A stretch of 64,000 nucleotides of DNA from Roseiflexus sp. GTDB lineage: Bacteria; Chloroflexota; Chloroflexia; Chloroflexales; Roseiflexaceae. Location: assembly GCA_025062325.1 (NCBI GenBank), contig JANXAL010000009.1, forward strand, positions 62,001 to 126,000. Direction: 5' to 3'. The notes under the pieces were generated by a model. It ran no database searches and was not told the origin of the DNA. It saw nothing but the letters and a program-made list of their open reading frames with translations. This document shows positions 51,758 through 60,315 of the stretch, one piece after another (within the stretch, counting starts at the first letter, position 1; each line of letters opens with the position of its first letter). The position numbers and the translations under genes are program-made.

Positions 51758-52777
51758 CTACAACCACCCGCGCCGCTTGAAGATCGCAATCAGCAGCAGA
51801 CTGACCGTCGCCATCAGACCAAGTGCGAAAGGATAGCCCCAGGGCCAGCTCAACTCAGGCATAAACTCGAAATTCATTCCATACACTCCGGCGATCAGGG
51901 CTGCCGACATGAGAATGATCGAGGCGATGGTTAATGTTTTGACAACTTCGTTCAATTGATTCGACTGAAGCGATAGGAAAGCGTCGAGGGCGCTCGAGAG
52001 GAGATCGCGATAGGTGTCGATGCTGTCGGTAATACGGATCAGATGGTCGTACACATCCTGGAAATAAGCCGTCATTTCGCGCGGATAGATCGGCGCTTCC
52101 CGCCGAATGAGCACATTCAGCACATCGCGCTCTGAGGCGACAATCCTGCGCATCAGCAGCAATTCACGCTTGAGCGCAAATATCTCCTGAAGCGCTTCGG
52201 GACGAAAATGATTGAAAATCTGCGCCTCGACCTCCTCGACCCGTTCGATCAGGGCGTCCAGGATCGGAAAGTATTCATCAACGATAGTGTCAAGCAGATG
52301 ATAGAGAAGTTCGGCGACATCCTCGCCAAAATCGTGCTCGTATCGCTGCCAGCGACGGATGGTTTCATCAATGGCGGCGATGGGTTCCTGATGGATGCAC
52401 ACCAGATAGTTTGATCCGATGAACAGACTAACCTGCTGAGCCAGGACTTTCCTGCGTGACTCATCATAGCGCAGCGCATAGAAGATCAGGAAGTAGTATC
52501 CGTTGTATGAGTCGATTTTCGGTCGTTCGTGCGCCTGGGTTGCGTCTTCGATGGCGAGCGGATGGAAGCCAAACTCCTCTGAGAGCAGCGCTACGTCCTC
52601 TGCGCGTGGATTGAGGAGATCGACCCAGACGATCTGATCCTTCTGCTGGATCAGATCGCTGATTGCAGCAGCCTCGACCGTGCTGTCAAAACGTCCGTCG
52701 TGTTGACAGACGACCAAATGGCGAGCCGGGGCGCGAGGCGCCGCTCGCTGTCGCACATTGCGAATGAGACGCGCCAT
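51758..52777 (-). CDS. corA: CorA-type magnesium/divalent-cation channel
   Basis: 339 residues from ATG 52777, one base after the TrkA stop. A long cytoplasmic alpha/beta and coiled part (HERPKIDSYNGYYFLIFYALRYDE, VEEVEAQIFNHFRPEALQEIFALKRELLLMRR) leads to two C-terminal transmembrane helices. The first ends with the selectivity motif YGMNFEFMP, and the second is followed by a short basic tail (KRRGWL). Pentameric CorA channels pass Mg2+, Co2+ or Ni2+. It lies among K+-channel regulators and argF, one polycistronic unit. Confidence 0.93.
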   Translation of the reverse strand: MARLIRNVRQRAAPRAPARHLVVCQHDGRFDSTVEAAAISDLIQQKDQIVWVDLLNPRAEDVALLSEEFGFHPLAIEDATQAHERPKIDSYNGYYFLIFYALRYDESRRKVLAQQVSLFIGSNYLVCIHQEPIAAIDETIRRWQRYEHDFGEDVAELLYHLLDTIVDEYFPILDALIERVEEVEAQIFNHFRPEALQEIFALKRELLLMRRIVASERDVLNVLIRREAPIYPREMTAYFQDVYDHLIRITDSIDTYRDLLSSALDAFLSLQSNQLNEVVKTLTIASIILMSAALIAGVYGMNFEFMPELSWPWGYPFALGLMATVSLLLIAIFKRRGWL

Positions 52778-52778
52778 A

Positions 52779-53441
52779 TTACTGGAATCGCTCCGAGAGC
52801 AACGCCTCACGGTCGCGGTATGCCAGGGCAATCACTTGATCCCCCGCCTGAATGATCGTTTCGCCCGAAGGCAGAATGACGTCATCACCGCGCAAAATAG
52901 CTGCTAGCAGACAGTCGGGCGGAAGACGCAGCGCGGCGACGGTCTTGCCCACAGCGCTCGACTCAGGGGAGACTGTGAATTCAATCAGCGAGATTCGCCC
53001 TTCCCGCAAGCGAGTAAGCTGGACGATTGCGCCAAGGTTGATGTCGGCTTCAAGCCCGCGCCCAATGGTCTGCGCCGTATCGATGGGCAGGTCTACCCCC
53101 ATGCGACGGGTGAAGAGCCAGGCGTTCTTTGGATTATTGATGCGCGCAGCGACGCGATTGACGCGAAACTCACGTTTGCACAGCACCGCAATCACCAAGT
53201 TGTCCTCGTCATCGCCAGTGACCGCTGCGACCGCATCGGCAAACTCGGCGCCCGCTTCACGCAGCACTGAAGGGTCGCATCCATCTCCCTCAATCACCCG
53301 AATATCCGGCAGAATGCGCATAAGAGAGTGCACTACTTGCTCTTGCTTTTCAACTAGGGTGATCGAGTGGCGTCCCTCGGCCTTGAGGAACATTGCCAGG
53401 TTTCGCCCGATTTTGCCGCCGCCAACAATCAGAATGTTCAT
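52779..53441 (-). CDS. TrkA/KtrA-type RCK protein 1
   Basis: 220 residues. The N-terminal Rossmann fold binds NAD/ATP (MNILIVGGGKIGRNLAMFL, with Glu in HSITLVEKQEQVV), and the C-terminal TrkA-C domain (SLIEFTVSPESSAVGKTVAALRLPPDCLLAAILRGDDVILPSGETIIQAGDQVIAL) follows. Such proteins form rings that gate K+ transporters of the TrkH/KtrB type; the membrane partner is not in the window. It starts 14 bp after the second TrkA-like gene and is followed by corA after 1 bp. Confidence 0.92.
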   Translation of the reverse strand: MNILIVGGGKIGRNLAMFLKAEGRHSITLVEKQEQVVHSLMRILPDIRVIEGDGCDPSVLREAGAEFADAVAAVTGDDEDNLVIAVLCKREFRVNRVAARINNPKNAWLFTRRMGVDLPIDTAQTIGRGLEADINLGAIVQLTRLREGRISLIEFTVSPESSAVGKTVAALRLPPDCLLAAILRGDDVILPSGETIIQAGDQVIALAYRDREALLSERFQ

Positions 53442-53455
53442 GGCGCTCGATGAGC

Positions 53456-54100
53456 CTATTTAATCATAGAATCAAGCAGGCCTATCGCTGTCGCCAGCAC
53501 TGCGACATGCACCACATCGCCATCTTCGAGTAGCACGCCAGGGGTCGGCAGAAATGCGCGCCCGCGCCGCACGATAACCACCGGCATGATCTCTCCGGGA
53601 ACCGACAGATCGCGCACAAAGTGACCGACAAGCCGTCCGCTGATGGTTACTTCCGCGATTTCCACCTCCCCGCTGCCGAACTGGATTGATGAGACTGTTT
53701 CATCGCCATGGAGAATCCGACGAATGGTGTGAACCGCCCAACTGGTCGAACTAATGGTGCGAATGCCGAGTTCGCGGTAGATTGCTTCGCGCTGCGGGTC
53801 GTAAATGCGTGCCACGACATTCGGTACACGGAAGACATCGCGTGCGACCGTCGCCGTGATATAGTTCGAGTTGTCGCCGTTTGTCACCGCCACCAGCGCA
53901 TCGGCGCGCTCAACACCCGCCTCGCGCAGCGTATCCCGGTCGAACCCCACACCGAGCACCGTCTGCCCGCGGAACTCGCGTCCCAGGCGCTTGAACGCCT
54001 GGGGATTCTTGTCGACGACCGCAACTGAATGCCCTTCAGCAGCCATCTGTTGCGCCAGCACACTCCCGACACGACCGCATCCGACGACAATCAAGTGCAT
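53456..54100 (-). CDS. TrkA/KtrA-type RCK protein 2
   Basis: 214 residues, paralogous to the downstream gene. Nucleotide-binding MHLIVVGCGRVGSVLAQQM, the acidic SVAVVDKNPQAFKRLG, ADALVAVTNGDNSNYI, and a TrkA-C part ending VLLEDGDVVHVAVL. Two RCK proteins in a row probably form hetero-oligomers, or regulate one K+ transporter together. It starts 9 bp after argF. Confidence 0.92.
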   Translation of the reverse strand: MHLIVVGCGRVGSVLAQQMAAEGHSVAVVDKNPQAFKRLGREFRGQTVLGVGFDRDTLREAGVERADALVAVTNGDNSNYITATVARDVFRVPNVVARIYDPQREAIYRELGIRTISSTSWAVHTIRRILHGDETVSSIQFGSGEVEIAEVTISGRLVGHFVRDLSVPGEIMPVVIVRRGRAFLPTPGVLLEDGDVVHVAVLATAIGLLDSMIK

Positions 54101-54109
54101 AGGATCCCT

Positions 54110-55051
54110 CTACAATCCAAGGAGAGTCAGAATCAGCGCCTTCTGGACGTGCAGCCGGTTCTCCGCCTGCTCAAATACGACGGACTGCGGACCATCAATG
54201 ATATCAGATGTCACTTCCTCGCCGCGATGCGCCGGGAGACAGTGCATAAACAGCGCGCTGGATCGGGCGTGCGCCATGAGTGCTGCGTTGACCTGATACG
54301 GTTGGAAGACCGGACGCCGTCGCGCCGCTTCGTGTTCTTGCCCCATCGACGCCCACACATCTGTGTAGACTGCGTCCGCGCCAATGACCGCTTCAACCGG
54401 CGATGGCATCACCTGCACCGAAGCCTTATGTTCAGCGGCGCGCTGCTCGGCGAGCGCCAGAATCTCGGGATCAGGGCGGTAATCGAGCGGGCAGCCGATA
54501 CGGATGTTCATCCCTAATGTCGCGCCCATGAGCATCAGCGAGTGCGCCACATTGTTGCCATCGCCGACATAGGCCAGCGTCAATCCTTCGAGTCGCCCGT
54601 AATGTTCGCGCAACGTCAGCATATCTGCCAGCGCCTGACAGGGATGCTCACGATCGGACAGCGCATTAATGACCGGCACGGTCGCATAGCGCGCCAGGGT
54701 CTCGACGGTGGAGTGGCGAAAGACGCGCGCTGCAATCGCATGCACCCAGCGACTAAGATTGCGCGCCACGTCAGGAACGCTTTCGCGCCCGCCCATGTCG
54801 ATATCGTTCGCCGACAGGTAGCTGCCATGACCGCCAAGCTGGGTCATACCGGCTTCAAAGGCGACACGCGTGCGCAGTGACGGTTTCTCGAACACCAGCG
54901 CCAGCGTTTTGCCCTGGAGCGGCAACGCGCCGTTGGCATCGCGCGGATGCCCGCCATTGCGCCATTCCGCCTTCAGCGCCTGCGCCCGATCAAGCAACGC
55001 CTCGACTTCAGCGCGCGTCAGATCAGCAGCGGAAAGAAAGTGTCGGACCAT
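54110..55051 (-). CDS. argF: Ornithine carbamoyltransferase
   Basis: 313 residues, usual length. Carbamoyl-phosphate site FEKPSLRTRVAFEAGM, HPCQALADM, ornithine-side residues in VWASMGQE, and HCLPAHRGEEV with the catalytic Cys. It makes citrulline from ornithine and carbamoyl phosphate in arginine synthesis. It is the first gene of a five-gene leftward unit with two TrkA-like proteins, corA and the MEMO gene, separated by 9, 14, 1 and 16 bp. argH lies about 1.2 kb to the right, on the other strand. argG is not in the window. Confidence 0.95.
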   Translation of the reverse strand: MVRHFLSAADLTRAEVEALLDRAQALKAEWRNGGHPRDANGALPLQGKTLALVFEKPSLRTRVAFEAGMTQLGGHGSYLSANDIDMGGRESVPDVARNLSRWVHAIAARVFRHSTVETLARYATVPVINALSDREHPCQALADMLTLREHYGRLEGLTLAYVGDGNNVAHSLMLMGATLGMNIRIGCPLDYRPDPEILALAEQRAAEHKASVQVMPSPVEAVIGADAVYTDVWASMGQEHEAARRRPVFQPYQVNAALMAHARSSALFMHCLPAHRGEEVTSDIIDGPQSVVFEQAENRLHVQKALILTLLGL

Positions 55052-55109
55052 ATCGCTCCTCGTCTACTCCGCGTCAAAGACAGCGTCAACACCGACAGCA
55101 AAACAATCA

Positions 55110-55682
55110 TCACGCCAATGTCGCCTGCGCACCGCGCCTAAAGACCCCGTATTCGACATAGGCATCACCCGCTAGCTGTAAGACTGTGATGGTTTCATTG
55201 AGCGGATTGACGATCCAGTATTCAGGGATGCCCCCCTCAGCGTAATCGCCGCGTTTTTCAACCAGATCACGTTCGGGTTTATCGGGGCCGACCACTTCCA
55301 GCACAAGATCAGCGCCAATCCAAAACTGATCCTGCCGTCGCACGTCGTGCGCCGAACGCACCAGCAGCAGATCGGGCTCACGATACTTTCCCGGACGAAT
55401 GCGGAGACGCATTGGCGCAATCAGCGCTTTGCTGCCAAGCAATTCGACAGCAGTGAAGAGCAGGCGATAGAGGAAGAGGAGGATTGATTGATGACGATTT
55501 GTTGGTATCGGTAGAACTTCGATATATCCGTCGGTGAACTCAACCAGCACGCTTGCGCAATCACTCTGCCACAGACAATCCTCCTCGCTCCAGCGCCCCT
55601 GACGCGGCACAGCGCTAAGCGCTAATGACTCAAGTTCCTCCTGAGACGTAGCAATCGTCGAATGGTGTGAGCTATATGTCAT
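55110..55682 (-). CDS. Uma2-family (DUF820) putative restriction-like endonuclease
   Basis: 190 residues from ATG 55682, with GAGAG upstream. The PD-(D/E)xK-like core of the DUF820/Uma2 family is seen: IEVLPIPTNRHQSILLFLYRLL, YREPDLLLVRSAHD, LVLEVVGPDKPERDLVEKRGDYAEGGIPEYWIVNP, where Asp, Glu and Lys take the usual nuclease positions. These proteins are abundant in Cyanobacteria and Chloroflexota, often in many copies; biochemical function is poorly known. It stands 58 bp upstream of argF on the same strand. Confidence 0.85.
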   Translation of the reverse strand: MTYSSHHSTIATSQEELESLALSAVPRQGRWSEEDCLWQSDCASVLVEFTDGYIEVLPIPTNRHQSILLFLYRLLFTAVELLGSKALIAPMRLRIRPGKYREPDLLLVRSAHDVRRQDQFWIGADLVLEVVGPDKPERDLVEKRGDYAEGGIPEYWIVNPLNETITVLQLAGDAYVEYGVFRRGAQATLA

Positions 55683-55824
55683 TTTACGCTCTCGAATGCG
55701 GGTATTGTGGCGCGTTTTTAGTGACATACGCATTGTACCACAGGGTCAGGGGGTTAGGAGAACCGAGAACTGAGAATGAGGAACCAATGCACACTGCACA
55801 ACGTGCTTGCCTTGCTGTAGTTGG

Positions 55825-56075
55825 CGAATAAATGGGTAGAGCAAGTAAGCAAACGGAAACGAATAATCGGATGTGCGTCTCCTCGCTCCTGCCGCACGCC
55901 TTGCGCCGCGTGCGATGTCAGCGAATAGGGCAGCGAATAAGCGAATGGGTCAACGAATGGGGAAACGAATAAGTGAATGAAAGCGCATAGCGAATGTGCG
56001 CCTTCTCGCCCCTGCCGCGCGCCTTGCGCCGCGTGCGATGGTCAGCGAATAGGGCAGCGAATAAACTGAATAACG
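55825..56075. repeat. Degenerate GCGAAT repeat array D with a 71-bp direct repeat
   Basis: Two blocks of GTCAGCGAATAGGGCAGCGA-type units. A longer segment of about 71 bp (from 55871 and from 55994), which opens GTGCGYCTYCTCGCYCCTGCC, is repeated 123 bp apart. Then TCTTGCCTCGCGCCTCCTCC (56103-56135) and a short TTCTCAGTTCTCG-like tract (56178-56240) lead to argH. No gene in 55683-56257. Confidence 0.75.
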
Positions 56076-56257
56076 AACGCGCGCTGCCTGCCGCTCACTT
56101 CTTGCCTCTTGCCTCGCGCCTCCTCCAATTTCGTGTACCATGACCGCACTATTCGCCAGACGCCTGTCCGAAGGCTCAAGGTTCTCAGTTCTCGTTTCTC
56201 GGTTCGCAGTTCTTGACTCTCAATTCTCAGTTCTCGGCTCTCAAGAAGGAGCAAACC

Positions 56258-57625
56258 ATGTGGGGCGGTCGCTTTGATGAACGCATCGATACGCTGATGG
56301 CGCGGTTCAACAATTCGTTTCCGTTTGATCAGCGCCTGTGGCGTGAGGATATTCGCGGGAGCATGGCCTGGACGCGCCAGCTGGCACAGGCGGGTGTCAT
56401 TTCGGCGGAAGAGCGGGATACCTTGCTGGCGGGTCTTGAAGCCGTGTTTGCCGAGTTTGCCGACGGACGATTTGAGGCGCACCCAACCGATGAGGATATT
56501 CATACTGCTGTCGAGCGGCGCTTGGGTGAAATCGTCGGCGCGGTCGCCGGAAAACTTCACACCGGGCGTAGCCGGAACGATCAGGTAGCGACCGATGTGC
56601 GGCTGTGGACAATAGGCGCGATTCAGCGTATCGACAATGGCTTGCGCACGCTGCAGCAGGCGTTGCTGGCGCAGGCTGAAGCCGCAGGCGACGCGCTGAT
56701 GCCCGGCTATACCCATCTGCAACGCGCCCAACCGGTGCTGCTGGCGCACTGGTTGCTCTCGCATTTCTGGCCTCTCCAGCGCGATCGCGAGCGTCTGGCA
56801 GACTGCGCCAAACGTACTGCCGTGCTGCCGCTTGGCTCAGGCGCTCTTGCTGGCACGTCGCTGGCAATCGACCGAATGGCGCTCGCTGCCGACCTGGGCA
56901 TGGCGACGATTTCCCCCAATAGCATCGATGCTGTCAGCGACCGCGACTTTATCGCTGAGTTTCTGTTCTGTGCAGCGCTGATCGGCGCGCACCTCAGCCG
57001 CCTGGCAGAAGACATGATCATGTATAGCAGCGCCGAGTTCGGTTTCGTGGTGCTTGCCGACGCCTACAGCACCGGGTCGAGTCTTATGCCGCAAAAGAAA
57101 AACCCCGATTCGTTCGAGCTGTTGCGCGGCAAGGCAGGTCGCCTCATTGGCGATCTGACGACCATGCTGACCGTGCTGAAAGGGCTGCCTTCCGCCTACA
57201 ATAAGGACTTGCAGGAAGACAAAGAGCCGCTGTTCGACGCTGCCGACACCCTTGAACTGGCGCTGCCGGTCGCCGCCGGGGCAGTAGCGACGGCGCGCTT
57301 CCGCCATGATCGTATGCGTGCAGCGCTTGACGATGCGATGCTGGCCACTGATGTCGCTGATTATCTGGTGGCGCGTGGCGTGCCGTTTCGCGAGGCGCAC
57401 TCCGTGGTCGGCAGACTGGTGCGGGAAGCGGAGCAACGCGGTGTTGCGCTCTCAATGCTGCCACGCGAAGTCTTTCTCACAGCGCATCCCGCCTGTGACG
57501 ACGGTGTGCTTCAGGTGTTCAACGTCGATCGCTCCGTAGCGCAGCGCCGTGTGTCTGGTGCAACCGCGCCGGAAGCCGTGCGTGAACAGATTGCTCAGGC
57601 GCGACGGTGTGTTGAGGAGTATTGA
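56258..57625 (+). CDS. argH: Argininosuccinate lyase
   Basis: 455 residues from ATG 56258, with AAGGAG upstream; a longer frame runs into repeats. The N terminus MWGGRFDERIDTLMARFNNS is typical, and the fumarase-superfamily signature GSSLMPQKKNPD near 272-284 holds the catalytic Ser. HTGRSRNDQVATD and GYTHLQRAQPVLLAHW complete the three conserved regions. It splits argininosuccinate into arginine and fumarate, the last step of arginine synthesis. It is single-gene, divergent from the argF unit. Confidence 0.96.
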   Translation: MWGGRFDERIDTLMARFNNSFPFDQRLWREDIRGSMAWTRQLAQAGVISAEERDTLLAGLEAVFAEFADGRFEAHPTDEDIHTAVERRLGEIVGAVAGKLHTGRSRNDQVATDVRLWTIGAIQRIDNGLRTLQQALLAQAEAAGDALMPGYTHLQRAQPVLLAHWLLSHFWPLQRDRERLADCAKRTAVLPLGSGALAGTSLAIDRMALAADLGMATISPNSIDAVSDRDFIAEFLFCAALIGAHLSRLAEDMIMYSSAEFGFVVLADAYSTGSSLMPQKKNPDSFELLRGKAGRLIGDLTTMLTVLKGLPSAYNKDLQEDKEPLFDAADTLELALPVAAGAVATARFRHDRMRAALDDAMLATDVADYLVARGVPFREAHSVVGRLVREAEQRGVALSMLPREVFLTAHPACDDGVLQVFNVDRSVAQRRVSGATAPEAVREQIAQARRCVEEY

Positions 57626-57763
57626 ATACGGAAGGCGCGGAGGTTGAAGGTTAACTAGGAAGGCGGAGCCGTTGAACCTTGATACGGCGTACATGCAGGC
57701 AAGCCGAAGAGTGTTCCGAATGAGGTCTGCGCCGTGGATCGATCGATAGCTGCCGCAGCGCTG

Positions 57764-59614
57764 CTAACCCTCAACCTCTGCCAGTGCAATCTGCAATGTG
57801 GGCGCCGGTAACCAGAATGTGGCTGTTGTGCCGCATCCTGGTGCGCTCTCAATGGTCAACTCGCCACCCATCAGCCGACAGTAATGTCGACTGATCGCCA
57901 GGCCTAGCCCTGCGCCACGCTGCTCGCGTCCGACATGATGTTCAGCGATGGCGAATGGTATAAATAATCGCGTTATGTGCTCGGAAGCAATCCCTGGTCC
58001 TGTATCAGACACCTGAAACTGAATGCGTGGTTGAGACTTGTCACTGATGTGTGCGACCCGCACGACCACCTCGCCATCTGTAGTAAACTTGGCAGCATTG
58101 CTCACCAGATTGAGCAGAATCTGGCGCACCTTCGTTGGATCGCCCCACAGTTCTCCCAGCTCTTCGATGCCTTCCAACCGCAGACGGTTGCGGTTGCGCC
58201 GAAGCAGCGGCTGCACCGTCATTGCGACATCCCGCACGATGCTCGACGCATCGAACATGACATAGTGCACATCAGACTGTCCTGTTTCAATCCGTGCCAT
58301 TTCCAGCACGTTGCTCACCAGATCGAGCAGGTGACTGGCAGCCAGGTGGATCGCCTCGACGTCATGGCGCGTCTGTTCCAGGCTCTGGCGCTCAATACCG
58401 TTTTCCAGCAATTGGCAATACCCGATAATCGCGGTGAGCGGCGTTCGGATTTCATGGCTCATGTGCGCCAGGAATGCGCTCTTGGCACGACTACCCGCTT
58501 CTGCTGCGTTGCGCGCCTCGATCAATGCCTGTTGCGCTTCTAGGAGGCGCTCATTATTGCGTCGCAGTTCTTCGCGGATCAGGCGCTCCTCAGTGACATC
58601 GCGCCAGACGAATAGCCGCCCGCGATACACCCGCCGCCCATCATAGATCGGCGAAATACGCACATCGAACCATCGACGCGTGGCATCAATCTCTACTTCG
58701 ATTTCTTCTGCAATCTCAGTCACGTGACGATAGCGATCAACAATGGCGGGCCACCGCGCGAGCGCTTCTCGCGCGTGTCTGCCGATAATCTGCGCACTGG
58801 GCAGTCCGATTACCGCTTGCGCCGCCCGGTTCACCTCGATGATCCGTCCCTGTTCATCGACCGCAATCACGCCATCGCTCATGCTTTGCAAAACCATGTC
58901 GCGCGCAAGGGGACGGATTTCGAGCATGCGAAAACCGAGCACGCTCCAGGCGACGGCGATGAGCGACGCAGTGAACGTGAACGGTGTCAGGTCGAGTTTT
59001 CCCCAGGGACTCAGGCCCGCGAGATAGATGACGTTGCCGATCCAGGGAGCGGCAACCGCGAGCAGAAGAGCGCCGGTTTGCCTACGAAACAGACTCGGAG
59101 TGCGACGGATGAAATTGACAATCAGGTATGTTCCGCAAAGCAGACAAACGTAGGAATATCCGGTATGCACCCAGAACCAGAAGCCGCGCCTCGAATCAAA
59201 GATCGTGAAGGGGCCATCGGTCATCAGGGCGATTGACTGCCAGAACTGATGGTGGAACTCGTTTGTCAGGATGACAATGATGGTAATGAGTGGAACAACG
59301 CCCAGCAACCATATCCGGCGGCGGTTGAGCCATGACCACGAGCTGGTATATTCCGCCGCAAACCACAGCCAGGCGACTGGCGCCGTAACAATGCCGACAA
59401 ACTCGAGCCTGACCCACCACATAACTACGGGAAGCGTCTGGCTGCTCAATTCCATCGCATACCCGATCAACCAGACAAATAGTGCAAAGGCGAGCAGGCT
59501 CAACGGCAACGCTCCTGGCAGCGCCCGTTTGTGCCATGCATATCCGGCAACGCTCAGCGCAACAATACTGAGCGTCAGCAAGACGCCGTTGTAGGGGGTG
59601 AGCGTGACGTTCAT
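57764..59614 (-). CDS. 7TM-sensor histidine kinase with PAS domain
   Basis: 616 residues from ATG 59614. An N-terminal seven-helix sensor region (about 8-230, with TAPVAWLWFAAEYTSSWSWLNRR) of the histidine-kinase 7TM type, then a PAS domain (about 240-350, VLQSMSDGVIAVDEQGRIIEVN). The phosphoacceptor His is in FLAHMSHEIRTPLTAIIGY near 383, and HATPase motifs are LLNLVSNAAKFT, DTGPGI and GAGLGLAIS. It senses a membrane or extracellular signal and is predicted to phosphorylate a regulator. The receiver-only protein encoded 166 bp upstream on the same strand is a natural partner. Confidence 0.93.
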   Translation of the reverse strand: MNVTLTPYNGVLLTLSIVALSVAGYAWHKRALPGALPLSLLAFALFVWLIGYAMELSSQTLPVVMWWVRLEFVGIVTAPVAWLWFAAEYTSSWSWLNRRRIWLLGVVPLITIIVILTNEFHHQFWQSIALMTDGPFTIFDSRRGFWFWVHTGYSYVCLLCGTYLIVNFIRRTPSLFRRQTGALLLAVAAPWIGNVIYLAGLSPWGKLDLTPFTFTASLIAVAWSVLGFRMLEIRPLARDMVLQSMSDGVIAVDEQGRIIEVNRAAQAVIGLPSAQIIGRHAREALARWPAIVDRYRHVTEIAEEIEVEIDATRRWFDVRISPIYDGRRVYRGRLFVWRDVTEERLIREELRRNNERLLEAQQALIEARNAAEAGSRAKSAFLAHMSHEIRTPLTAIIGYCQLLENGIERQSLEQTRHDVEAIHLAASHLLDLVSNVLEMARIETGQSDVHYVMFDASSIVRDVAMTVQPLLRRNRNRLRLEGIEELGELWGDPTKVRQILLNLVSNAAKFTTDGEVVVRVAHISDKSQPRIQFQVSDTGPGIASEHITRLFIPFAIAEHHVGREQRGAGLGLAISRHYCRLMGGELTIESAPGCGTTATFWLPAPTLQIALAEVEG

Positions 59615-59780
59615 GCAGGTATCACACTTCTCGCCGGACCCGGCGGCAGGGATTGGCTGAGTGCGGCATACGTCTGTGCACAACACATCTGGCAACGACA
59701 AAACATAAGAACGATGATGTGCTTCATTATTGTCCAGACGGTAGAACGCCTGCGCCGTCTCTCCCGGTCCGCCGCTTCTG

Positions 59781-60155
59781 TTATCCCGGTGCGGAGCCGG
59801 CGGTCAGGGTGTAGATACACTGCACGAGACGTTCGAAGTCGATAGGTTTGAGTTCGTAGGCGTCACACCCGGAAGCAAGCCCTCTGATCCGGTCCTCGGG
59901 TAGTGCATAAGCGGTCAGAGCGATGATGGGAATGTGGCGCGTCGCCTCATCACTCTTGAGTTGACGGGCGACATCCCAGCCATTCTGCCCAGGCAACCCC
60001 ATATCAAGCAGAATCAGATCGGGCATCTGAGTGCGGGCAAGCTGGAGCGCTTCCGAGCCGTTAACCGCGAGCGTGATTGTGAACCCTTCCCAACGCATGC
60101 GTCGCGCAATCACGTCGCGGTTCATGGCGTCGTCTTCGGCAATGAGAATATGCAT
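59781..60155 (-). CDS. Stand-alone response-regulator receiver protein
   Basis: 124 residues, a single receiver domain. The acidic pocket is EDD at 7-9, the phosphoacceptor Asp51 in LLDMGLPG, Thr81 and Lys103 in ELKP. No output domain, so it acts as a phosphorelay intermediate or by protein contact, as in CheY/DivK types. The sequence DLILLDMGLPGQNGWDVAR is like receivers found with hybrid kinases. It lies upstream of the 7TM histidine kinase on the same strand, with 166 bp between. Confidence 0.92.
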   Translation of the reverse strand: MHILIAEDDAMNRDVIARRMRWEGFTITLAVNGSEALQLARTQMPDLILLDMGLPGQNGWDVARQLKSDEATRHIPIIALTAYALPEDRIRGLASGCDAYELKPIDFERLVQCIYTLTAGSAPG

Positions 60156-60315
60156 CGGTTCTGCTTTCTAGATACGTGCAGCGGCTTGCGTGGCTCAATG
60201 CTGTTGCATATCTTTACTCTGGCGTATTATATATTCGACGCATTTCCATTTCATTGCCGGGAAGATGACGCTCTGTTCACATTGGCGCGCATCACGAGGG
60301 TCTATCGTTACGCGT

